From Saccoglossus kowalevskii (Eukaryota > Hemichordata > Enteropneusta > Harrimaniidae), in NCBI RefSeq assembly GCF_000003605.2, contig NW_003127753.1, positions 1-24,001 of the forward strand: 24,001 nucleotides of DNA, written 5' to 3'. The position numbers were made by a program, and so were the translations under genes. This document shows positions 1 to 9,963 of this stretch, one piece after another; the stretch's first letter is position 1, and the number at the start of each line of letters is the position of its first letter. A model generated the notes under the pieces. It did not search any database. It worked only from the letters and a program-made list of their open reading frames with translations, and was not told where the DNA came from.

Positions 1-68
1 CCCGATGCAGCTTAACTTTCAGTGATCAGACGAGAACTGGTGTATTCTGCAATGGATTGGCAGTAGGC
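1..68 (-). rRNA. 5S rRNA-like unit, truncated by the window edge
   Basis: Only the 5' part of the RNA-like unit is inside the window, from helix I to the A-box region; the 3' part lies off the left edge. It carries an extra base relative to other copies (CTGAAAGTTAAG instead of CTGAAGTTAAG), which lengthens the segment between helix III and helix II. The spacer that follows is of the TTTTCG type (tgaattttcg on the plus strand). Confidence 0.8.
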
Positions 69-151
69 TGAATTTTCGACGCAATTGGATGTCATTTAAT
101 GCTTCGGCTAGGCAAAAAATCCCGGGAAAAAGTTAGTATGTACGGTGGAAT

Positions 152-156
152 AAAAA
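152..156 (-). terminator. RNA polymerase III T-run after a 5S-like unit
   Basis: TTTTT on the minus strand begins 10 nt after the end of the RNA-like unit 166-284. Polymerase III stops at runs of four or more T. Nearly all units have T5 at this spot; some have T4 (for example 13050-13053). Two further T runs follow in the same spacer (about 30 and 45 nt later) as possible back-up stops. A primary transcript would carry a 3' trailer of about 10 nt before the T run, comparable to the extended 5S precursor known in Drosophila. Confidence 0.6.
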
Positions 157-1456
157 TGTTAATGTGCCTACTGCACGTCATATTCTCAGCCGGTCTCCCA
201 TGCAAGTACTAACCACGCCCGATGCAGCTTAACTTCAGTGATCGGACGAGAACTGGTGTATTCTGCAATGGTTTGGCAGTAGGCTGAATATTCGTCGCAA
301 TTGGATTTCATTTAATGCTTCGGCTAGGCAAAAAAATCATGGAAAAAAGTTAGTATGTACGGTGGAATAAAAATGAACATAAGCCTACTGCACATGGTAT
401 TCCAGCCGGTCTCCATGCAAGTACTAACCACGCCCGATGCAGTTTAACTTCAGTGATCGGACGAGAACTGGTGTATTCTGCATTGGTTTGGCAGTAGGCT
501 GAATATTCGTCGGAATTGGATGTAATTTAATACTTCGGCTAGGCAAAAAATCCCGGTAAAAAGTTAGTATGTACGGTGTAATAAAAATGTTGATGAGCCT
601 AATGCACGTGGTATTCCCAGCCGGTCTCCCATGCAAATACTAACCACGCCCAATGAAGCTAAACTTCAGTGATCGGACGAGAACTGGTGTATTCTGCAAT
701 GGTTTGGCAATAGGCTGAATATTCGTCGGAATTGGATGTAATTTAATACTTCGTGCTAGGCAAAAAATCCCGGTAAAAAGTTAGTATGTACGGTGTAATA
801 AAAATGTTGATGAGCCTAATGCACGTGGTATTCCCAGCCGGTCTCCATGAAAGTACTAAGCACGCCCGATGCAGCTTAACTTCAGTGATCGGACGAGAAT
901 TGGTGTATTCTGCAATGGTTTGGCAGTAGGCTGAATATTCGTCGGAATTGGATGTAATTTAATACTTCGGCTAGGTAACAAATCCCGGGAAAAAGTTGGT
1001 ATGTACGGAGGAATAAAAATGTTGATGAGCCTGGACGTGGTATTCCCAGCCGGTCTCCCGTGCAAGTACTAACCACGCCCGATGCGGCTTAACTTCAGTG
1101 ATCGGACGAAAACTGGTGTACTCTGCAATGGTTAGGCAGTAGGCTGAATATTCGTTGCAATTGGATTTCATTTAATGCTTCGGCTAGGCAAAAAATCATG
1201 GAAAAAAGTTAGTATGTACGGTGGAATAAAAATGATCATCAGCCTACTGCACGTGGTATTCCCAGCCGGTCTCCATGCAAGTACTAACCACGCCCGATGC
1301 AGCTTAACTTCAGTGATCGGACGAGAACTGGTGTATTCTGCAATGGTTTGGCAGTAGGCTGAATATTCGTCGGAATTGGATGTAATTTAATACTTCGGCT
1401 AGGCAAAAAATCCCGGTAAAAAGTTAGTATGTACGGTGTAATAAAAATGTTGATGA

Positions 1457-1559
1457 GCCTAATGCACGTGGTATTCCCAGACGGTCTCCCATGCAAGTAC
1501 TAACCACGTCCGGTGAGCTTAACTTCAGTGATCGGTCTAGAACTGGTTTGTCAGTAGGC
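1457..1559 (-). pseudogene. Shortened 5S-like unit (103 bp)
   Basis: This is the shortest complete copy in the window. Besides the class IV A-box lesion it lacks about 15 bases between helix III and helix II: on the plus strand aactggtttgtcag replaces aactggtgtattctgcaatggtttgtcag-type sequence. The short direct repeat tggtt/tggtg flanking the gap suggests slippage or recombination. It cannot form helix II and is certainly non-functional as 5S rRNA. Confidence 0.8.
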
Positions 1560-4241
1560 AGAAAATTCGTCGGAATTGGATGACATTTAATGCTACTGCT
1601 AGGCAAACAATCATGGAAAAAAGTTAGTGTGTATGCTGGAATAAAAATGTTCATCAGCCTACTGCACGTGGTATTCCCAGCCGGTCTCCAATGCAAGTAC
1701 TAACCACGCCCGATGCAGCTTATCTTCAGTGATCGGACGAGAACTGGTGTATTCTGAAATGGTTTGGTAGTAGGCTGAATATTCGTCGGAATTGGATGTC
1801 ATTTAATGCTACGGCAAGGCAAAAAATCATGAGAAAAAGTTAGTATGTAATGTGGAATAAAAATGTTGATAAGCCTACTGCACGTGGTATTCCCAGCCGG
1901 TCTCCCATGCAAGTACTAACCACGCCCGATGCAGCTTAACTTCAGTGATGGGACGAGAACTGGTGTACTCTGCAATGGTTTGGCAGTAGGCTGAATATTC
2001 GTCGGAATTGGAGGTAATTTAATACTTCGGCTAGGCAACAAATCCCGGGAAAATGTTGGTATGTACGGTGGAATAAAAATGTTGATAAGCCTACTGCACG
2101 TGGTATTCCCAGCCGGTCTCCCATGCAAGTACTAACCATGCCCGATGCAGATTAACTTCAGTGATCGGACGAGAACTGGTGTATTCTGCATTGGTTTGGC
2201 AGTAGGCTGAATATTCGTTGCAATTGGATTTCATTTAATGCTTCGGCTAGGCAAAAAATCATGGAAAAATGTTAGTATGTACGGTGGAATAAAAATGATC
2301 ATCAGCCTACTGCACGTGGTATTCCCAGCCGGTTTCCATGCAAGTACTAACCACGCCCGATGCAGCTTAACTTCAGTGATCGGACGAGAACTGGTTTATT
2401 CTGCAATGGTTTGGCAGTAGGCTGAATATTCGTCGGAATTGGATGTAATTTAATACTTCGGCTAGGCAAAAAATCCCGGTAAAAAGTTAGTATGTACGGT
2501 GTAATAAAAATGTTGATGAGCCTAATGCACGTGGTATTCCCAGCCGGTCTCCATGAAAGTACTAAGCACGCCCGATGCAGCTTAACTTCAGTGATCGGAC
2601 GAGAATTGGTGTATTCTGCAATGGTTTGGCAGTAGGCTGAATATTCGTCGGAATTGGATGTAATTTAATACTTCGGCTAGGTAACAAATCCCGGGAAAAA
2701 GTTGGTATGTACGGAGGAATAAAAATGTTGATGAGCCTGGACGTGGTATTCCCAGCCGGTCTCCCGTGCAAGTACTAACCACGCCCGATGCGGCTTAACT
2801 TCAGTGATCGGACGAAAACTGGTGTACTCTGCAATGGTTAGGCAGTAGGCTGAATATTCGTTGCAATTGGATTTCATTTAATGCTTCGGCTAGGCAAAAA
2901 ATCATGGAAAAAAGTTAGTATGTACGGTGGAATAAAAATGATCATCAGCCTACTGCACGTGGTATTCCCAGCCGGTCTCCATGCAAGTACTAACCACGCC
3001 CGATGCAGCTTAACTTCAGTGATCGGACGAGAACTGGTGTATTCTGCAATGGTTTGGCAGTAGGCTGAATATTCGTCGGAATTGGATGTAATTTAATACT
3101 TCGGCTAGGCAAAAAATCCCGGTAAAAAGTTAGTATGTACGGTGGAATAAAAATGTTGATAAGCCTACTGCACGTGGTATTCCCAGACGGTCTCCCATGC
3201 AAGTACTAACCATGCCCGATGCAGATTAACTTCAGTGATCGGACGAGAACTGGTGTATTCTGCAATGGTTTGGCAGTAGGCTGAATATTCGTCCGAATTG
3301 TATGTCATTTAATGCTTCGTCTAGGCAAAAAATCATGGGGAAAAGTTAGTATGTACGGTGAAATAAAAATGTTGATGAGCCTACTGAACGTGGTATTCTC
3401 AGCCAGTCTCCCATGCAAGTACTATCCACGCCCGATGCAGCTTAACTTCAGTGATCAGACGAGAACTGGTGTATTCTGCAATGGATTGGCAGTAGGCTGA
3501 ATTTTCGTCGGAATTGGATGTCATTTAATGCTTCGGCTAGGCAAAAAATACCGGGAAAAAGTTAGTATGTACGGTGGAATAAAAATGTTAATGTGCCTAC
3601 TGCACGTGATATTCTCAGCCGGTCTCCCATGCAAGTACTAACCACGTCCGGTGAGCTTAACTTCAGTGATCGGACGAGAACTGGTGTATTCTGCAATGGT
3701 TTGTCAGTAGGCTGAAAATTAGTCGGAATTAGATGACATTTAATGCTTCGGCTAGGCAAACAATCATGGAAAAAAGTTAGTATGTAATGTGGAATAAAAA
3801 TGTTGATGAGCCTACTGCACGTGGTATTCTCAGCCGGTCTCACATGCAAGTACTATCCACGCTCGATGCAGCTTAACTTCAGTGATCGGACGAGAACTTG
3901 TGTATTCTGCAATGGTTTGGCAGTAGGCTGAATATTCGTCCGAATTGTATGTCATTTAATGCTTCGTCTAGGCAAAAAATCATGGGAAAAAGTTAGTATG
4001 TACGGTGAAATAAAAATGTCAAAGAGCCTACTGCACGTGGTATTCTCAGCCGGTCTCCCATGCAAGTACTATCCACGCCCGATGCAGCTTAACTTCAGTG
4101 ATCAGACGAGAACTGGTGTAATCTGCAATGGATTGGCAGTTGGCTGAATTTTCGTCGGAATTGGATGTCATTTAATGCTTCGGCTAGGCAAAAAATACCG
4201 GGAAAAAGTTAGTATGTACGGTGGAATAAAAATGTTAATGT

Positions 4242-4359
4242 GCCTACTGCACGTGATATTCTCAGCCGGTCTCCCATGCAAGTACTAACCACGTCCGGTG
4301 AGCTTAACTTCAGTGATCGGACGAGAACTGGTGTATTCTGCAATGGTTTGTCAGTAGGC
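4242..4359 (-). pseudogene. 5S-like unit with rearranged A box (class IV example)
   Basis: In this 118-bp copy the A box/helix II strand reads AAGCTCACCGGAC where others read AAGCTGCATCGGGC. That is a one-base loss plus substitutions that remove the CTGCA partner of helix II. The 5' end also reads CTGACAAACC instead of CTGCCAAACC, and helix V has ATCACG, which can still pair through a G-U wobble. Fifteen copies share the A-box lesion: 1457, 3595, 4242, 4889, 6184, 15209, 15856, 16503, 18438, 19085, 19732, 21027, 21890, 22321 and 23608. Nearly all sit in the large block and its duplicates. Confidence 0.65.
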
Positions 4360-6398
4360 TGAAAATTCGTCGGAATTAGATGACATTTAATGCTTCGGCT
4401 AGGCAAACAATCATGGAAAAAAGTTAGTATGTAATGTGGAATAAAAATGTTGATAAGCCTACTGCATGTGGTATTCTCAGCCGGTCTCCCATGCAAGTAC
4501 TATCCACGCTCGATGCAGCTTAACTTCAGTGATCGGACGAGAACTGGTGTATTCTACAATGGTTTGGCAGTAGGCTGAATATTCGTCCGAATTGTATGTC
4601 ATTTAATGCTTCGTCTAGGCAAAAAATCATGGGAAAAAGTTTGTATGTACGGTGAAATAAAAATGTCGAAGAGCCTACTGCACGTGGTATTCTCAGCCGG
4701 TCTCCCATGCAAGTACTATCCACGCCCGATGCAGCTTAACTTCAGTGATCGGACGAGAACTGGTGTATTCTGCAATGGATTGGCAGTAGGCTGAATTTTC
4801 GTCGGAATTGGATGTCATTTAATGCTTCGGCTAGGCAAAAAATACCGGGAAAAAGTTAGTATGTACGGTGGAATAAAAATGTTAATGTGCCTACTGCACG
4901 TGATATTCTCAGCCTGTCTTCCATGCAAGTTCTAACCACGTCCGGTGCGCTTAACTTCAGTGATCGGATGAGAACTGGTGTATTCTGCAATGGTTTGTCA
5001 GTAGGCTGAAAATTCGTCAGAATTGGATGTCATTTAATGCTACGGCAAGGCAAAAAATCACGAGAAACATTTAGTATGTAATGTGGAATAAAAATGTTGA
5101 TAAGCCTACTGCACGTCGTATTCCCAGCCGGTCTCCCATGCAAGTACTAACCACGCCCGATGCAGCTTAACTTCAGTGATCGGACGAGAACTTGTGTGAT
5201 CTGCAATGGTTTGGCACTAGGCTGAATATTCGTAAGAATTGGATGTCGTTTAACGTTTTGGCTAGGCAACAAATCCCGGAAAAAAGTTAGTATGTACGGT
5301 GGAATGAAAATGTTGATGAGCCTACTGCACGTGGTATTCCCAGCCGGTCTCCCGTGCAAGTACTAACCACGCCCGATGCGGCTTAACTTCAGTGATGGGA
5401 CGAGAATTGGTGTACTCTGCAATGGTTTGTCAGTAGGCTGAATATTCGTCGGAATTGGATGTAATTAAATACTTCGGCTAGGCAACAAATCCCGGGAAAA
5501 AGTTGGTATGTACGGTGGAATAAAAATGTTGATAAGCCTACTGCACGTGGTATTCCAAGCCGGTCTCCCATGCAAGTACTAACCATGCCCGATGCAGATT
5601 AACTTCAGTGATCGGACGAGAACTGGTGTATTCTGCAATGGTTTGGCAGTAGGCTGAATATTCGTCCGAATTGTATGTCATTTAATGCTTCGTCTAGGCA
5701 AAAAATCATGGGGAAAAGTTAGTATGTACGGTGAAATAAAAATGTTGATGAGCCTACTGAACGTGGTATTCTCAGCCAGTCTCCCATGCAAGTACTATCC
5801 ACGCCCGATGCAGCTTAACTTCAGTGATCAGACGAGAACTGGTGTATTCTGCAATGGATTGGCAGTAGGCTGAATTTTCGTCGGAATTGGATGTCATTTA
5901 ATGCTTCGGCTAGGCAAAAAATACCGGGAAAAAGTTAGTATGTACGGTGGAATAAAAATGTTAATGTGCCTACTGCACGTGATATTCTCAGCCGGTCTCC
6001 CATGCAAGTACTATCCACGCCCGATGCAGCTTAACTTCAGTGATCGGACGAGAACTGGTGTATTCTGCAATGGATTGGCAGTAGGCTGAATTTTCGTCGG
6101 AATTGGATGTCATTTAATGCTTCGGCTAGGCAAAAAATACCGGGAAAAAGTTAGTATGTACGGTGGAATAAAAATGTTAATGTGCCTACTGCACGTGATA
6201 TTCTCAGCCTGTCTTCCATGCAAGTTCTAACCACGTCCGGTGCGCTTAACTTCAGTGATCGGATGAGAACTGGTGTATTCTGCAATGGTTTGTCAGTAGG
6301 CTGAAAATTCGTCAGAATTGGATGTCATTTAATGCTACGGCAAGGCAAAAAATCACGAGAAACATTTAGTATGTAATGTGGAATAAAAATGTTGATAA

Positions 6399-6516
6399 GC
6401 CTACTGCACGTCGTATTCCCAGCCGGTCTCCCATGCAAGTACTAACCACGCCCGATGCAGCTTAACTTCAGTGATCGGACGAGAACTTGTGTATCTGAAA
6501 TGGTTTGGTAGTAGGC
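6399..6516 (-). pseudogene. Chimeric 5S-like unit at a block junction
   Basis: The 3' part of this unit matches 5104-5222 and its relatives (cgtcgtattccc, gagaacttgtgt on the plus strand), while its 5' part and following spacer match the unit 1657-1775 (ctgaaatggtttggtag, then the tacggcaagg spacer). One T is missing at the join (gtatctg for gtattctg). The unit marks the crossover between the large block and the sequence copied from 1.76-2.55 kb. Confidence 0.65.
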
Positions 6517-8674
6517 TGAATATTCGTCGGAATTGGATGTCATTTAATGCTACGGCAAGGCAAAAAATCATGAGAAAAAGTTAGTATGTAATGTGGAATA
6601 AAAATGTTGATAAGCCTACTGCACGTGGTATTCCCAGCCGGTCTCCCATGCAAGTACTAACCACGCCCGATGCAGCTTAACTTCAGTGATGGGACGAGAA
6701 CTGGTGTACTCTGCAATGGTTTGGCAGTAGGCTGAATATTCGTCGGAATTGGAGGTAATTTAATACTTCGGCTAGGCAACAAATCCCGGGAAAATGTTGG
6801 TATGTACGGTGGAATAAAAATGTTGATAAGCCTACTGCACGTGGTATTCCCAGCCGGTCTCCCATGCAAGTACTAACCATGCCCGATGCAGATTAACTTC
6901 AGTGATCGGACGAGAACTGGTGTATTCTGCATTGGTTTGGCAGTAGGCTGAATATTCGTTGCAATTGGATTTCATTTAATGCTTCGGCTAGGCAAAAAAT
7001 CATGGAAAAATGTTAGTATGTAATGTGGAATAAAAATGATCATCAGCCTACTGCACGTGGTATTCCCAGCCGGTTTCCATGCAAGTACTAACCACGCCCG
7101 ATGCAGCTTAACTTCAGTGATCGGACGAGAACTGGTGTATTCTGCAATGGTTTGGCAGTAGACTGAATATTCGTCGGAATTGGATGTAATTTAATACTTC
7201 GGCTAGGCAAAAAATCCCGGTAAAAAGTTAGTATGTACGGTGTAATAAAAATGTTGATGAGCCTAATGCACGTGGTATTCCCAGCCGGTCTCCCATGCAA
7301 GTACTAACCACGCCCAATAAAGCTTAACTTCAGTGATCGGACGAGAACTGGTGTATTCTGCAATGGTTTGGCAGTAGGCTGAATATTCGTCCGAATTGTA
7401 TGTCATTTAATGCTTCGTCTAGGCAAAAAATCATGGGAAAAAGTTGGTATGTACGGTGGAATAAAAATGTTGATAAGCCTACTGCACGTGGTATTCCCAG
7501 CCGGTCTCCCATGCAAGTACTAACCATGCCCGATGCAGATTAACTTCAGTGATCGGACGAGAACTGGTGTATTCTGCATTGGTTTGGCAGTAGGCTGAAT
7601 ATTCGTTGCAATTGGATTTCATTTAATGGTTCGGCTAGGCAAAAAATCATGGAAAATATTTAGTATGTACGGTGGAATAAAAATGTTCATCAGCCTACTG
7701 CACGTGGTATTCCCAGCCGGTCTCCATGCAAGTACTAACCACGCCCGATGCAGCTTAACTTCAGTGATCGGACGAGAACTGGTGTATTCTGCAATGGTTT
7801 GGCAGTAGGCTGAATATTCGTCGCAATTGGATTTCATTTAATGCTTCGGCTAGGCAAAAAAATCATGGAAAAAAGTTAGTATGTACGGTGGAATAAAAAT
7901 GATCATCAGCCTACTGCACGTGGTATTCCCAGCCGGTCTCCATGCAAGTACTAACCACGCCCGATGCAGCTTAACTACAGTGATCGGACGAGAACTGGTG
8001 TATTCTGCAATGGTTTGGCAGTAGGCTGAATATTCGTCGGAATTGGATGTAATTTAATACTTCGGCTAGGCAAAAAATCCCGGTAAAAAGTTAGTATGTA
8101 CGGTGTAATAAAAATGTTGATGAGCCTAATGCACGTGGTATTCCCAGCCGGTCTCCCATGCAAATACTAACCACGCCCATTGAAGCTTAACTTCAGTGAT
8201 CGGACGAGAACTGGTGTATTCTGCAATGGTTTGGCAGTAGGCTGAATATTCGTCCGAATTGTATGTAATTTAATGCTTCGTCTAGGCAAAAAATCATGGG
8301 GAAAAGTTAGTATGTACGGTGAAATAAAAATGTTGATGAGCCTACTGGACGTGGTATTCTCAGCCGGTGTCCCATGCAAGTACTATCCACGCCCGATGCA
8401 GCTTTACTTCAGTGATCGGACGAGAACTGGTGTATTCTGCAATGGATTGGCAGTAGGCTGAATTTTCGTCGCAATTGGATGTCATTTAATGCTTCGGCTA
8501 GGCAAAAAATCCCGGGAAAAAGTTAGTATGTACGGTGGAATAAAAATGTTAATGTGCCTACTGCACGTGGTATTCTCAGCCGGTCTCCCATGCAAGTACT
8601 AACCACGCCCCATGAGGCTTAACTTCAGTGATCGGACGAGAACTGGTGTATTCTGCAATGGTTTGGCAGTAGGC
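6517..8674 (-). repeat. Array region 3: mosaic of region 1 and region 2 unit types
   Basis: The ten units are at 6614-6732, 6830-6948, 7046-7163, 7261-7379, 7477-7595, 7693-7810, 7909-8026, 8124-8242, 8340-8458 and 8556-8674. The first 0.8 kb is a near copy of 1756-2549, shifted by 4741 bp (22 monomers). Units 7046, 7693 and 7909 carry the one-base C-box loss. Units 7261 and 8124 have an altered A box (plus strand cccaataaag and cccattgaag instead of cccgatgcag). Spacers switch between types from one unit to the next, as expected from repeated unequal exchange. Confidence 0.9.
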
Positions 8675-9847
8675 TGAATATTTGTCGGAATTGGATGTAA
8701 TTTAATACTTCGGCTAGGCAACAAATCCCGGGAAAAGTTTGGTATGTACGGTGGAATAAAAATGTTGATGAGCCTACTGCACGTGGTATTCCCAGCAGGT
8801 CTCCATGCAAGTACTAACCGCGCCCGATGCAGCTTAACTTCAGTTATCGGACGAGAACTGGTGTATTCTGCAATGGTTTGGCAGTAGGCTGAATATTCGT
8901 CGGAATTGGATGTAATTTAATACTTCGGCTAGGCAACAAATCCCGGGAAAAAGTTGGTATGTACGGTGGAATAAAAATGTTGATGAGCCTGGACGTGGTA
9001 TTCCCAGCCAGTCTCCCGTGCAAGTACTAACCACGCCCGATGCGGCTTAACTTCAGTGATCGGACGAAAACTGGTGTACTCTGCAATGGTTTGGCAGTAG
9101 GCTGAATATTCGTCGCAATTGGATTTCATTTAATGCTTCGGCTAGGCAAAAAAATCATGGAAAAAACTTAGTATGTACGGTGGAATAAAAATGTTCATCA
9201 GCCTACTGCACGTGGTATTTCCAGCCGGTCTCCATGCATGTACTAACCACGCCCGATGCAGCTTAAAGTCAGTGATCGGACGAGAACTGGTGTATTCTGC
9301 AATGGTTTGGCAGGAGGCTGAATATTCGTCGCAATTGGATGTTGTTTAACGCTTCGGCTAGGCAAAAAATCCCAGGAAAAAGTTGGTATGTACGGTGGAA
9401 TAAAAATATTGATAAGCCTAATGCACGTGGTATTCCCTGCCGGTCTCCCATGCAAGTACTAACCACGCCCGATGCAGCTTTACTTCAGTGATCGGACGAG
9501 AACTGGTGTATTCTGCAATGGTTTGGCAGTAGGCTGAATATTCGTCCGAATTGGATGTAATTTAATACTTTGGCTTGGCAACAAATCCCGGGAAAAAGTT
9601 GGTATGTACGGTGGAATAAAAATGTTGATGAGCCTACTGCACGTGGTATTCCCAGCCGGTCTCCCGTGCAAGTACTAACCACGCCCGATGCAGCTTAACT
9701 TCAGTGATCGGAAGAGAACTGGTGTATTCTGCAATGGTTTGGCAGTAGGCTGAATATTCGTCGGAATTGGATGTTATTTAATATTTCGGCTAGGCAACAA
9801 ATCCCGGGAAAAAGTTGGTATGTACGGTGGAATAAAAATGTTGATGA

Positions 9848-9963
9848 GCCTAGACGTGGTATTCCCAGCCGATATCCCGTGCAAGTACTAACCACGCCCG
9901 ATGCGGCTTAACTTCAGTGATCGGACGAAAACTGGTGTACTCTGCAATGGTTTGGCAGTAGGC
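9848..9963 (-). pseudogene. 5S-like unit with helix I deletion and internal TTTT (class III example)
   Basis: This 116-bp copy lacks three bases at the 3' end of the RNA (ACGTCTAGGC instead of ACGTGCAGTAGGC), destroying the pairing with GCCTACTGC. It also has GTTTTCG for GTTCTCG, creating TTTT at 9928-9931, RNA positions 33-36, a potential premature polymerase III stop. CCGC replaces CTGC in the A box/helix II. The 13 copies of this class start at 1029, 2735, 8987, 9848, 10491, 11134, 11562, 12205, 13709, 14137, 14780, 17366 and 17794; all but 14780 have the TTTT. With two independent lesions, these are the clearest dead copies in the array. Confidence 0.75.

Larger units (their letters stand above)
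69..3281 (-). repeat. Array region 1: mixed 5S-like subfamilies
   Basis: The 15 complete RNA-like units, all minus strand, are at 166-284, 383-499, 597-715, 814-931, 1029-1144, 1242-1359, 1457-1559, 1657-1775, 1873-1991, 2089-2207, 2305-2422, 2520-2637, 2735-2850, 2948-3065 and 3163-3281. Six have the one-base C-box loss (383, 814, 1242, 2305, 2520, 2948), two have the three-base helix I loss (1029, 2735), and 1457-1559 has an additional internal deletion. Several copies have TTAGGC instead of GTAGGC at the RNA 3' end, which weakens helix I. About 756-1437 recurs at about 2462-3143 with a shift of 1706 bp, a duplication displaced by eight monomers. About 1756-2549 recurs at 6497-7290. Confidence 0.9.
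3282..6516 (-). repeat. Array region 2: first copy of a large higher-order block
   Basis: The 15 units are at 3379-3497, 3595-3712, 3810-3928, 4026-4144, 4242-4359, 4457-4575, 4673-4791, 4889-5006, 5104-5222, 5320-5438, 5536-5654, 5752-5870, 5968-6086, 6184-6301 and 6399-6516. Most read GAGAATACC where region 1 has GGGAATACC, a change at the helix IV/loop E border, and many have GATAGTAC for GTTAGTAC. Every third unit in the first half is of the damaged A-box class (3595, 4242, 4889), giving a trimer period of 647 bp. A six-unit shift of 1295 bp links 4889-5222 with 6184-6516. The stretch from about 3540 to 5660 recurs at 15154-17268, and about 3540-6470 recurs at 18383-21313. Confidence 0.9.

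Noticed and set aside
152-160. AATAAAA on the plus strand as a polyadenylation signal
   Set aside because: It recurs once per monomer as the complement of the Pol III T run, and there is no plus-strand gene for it to serve.
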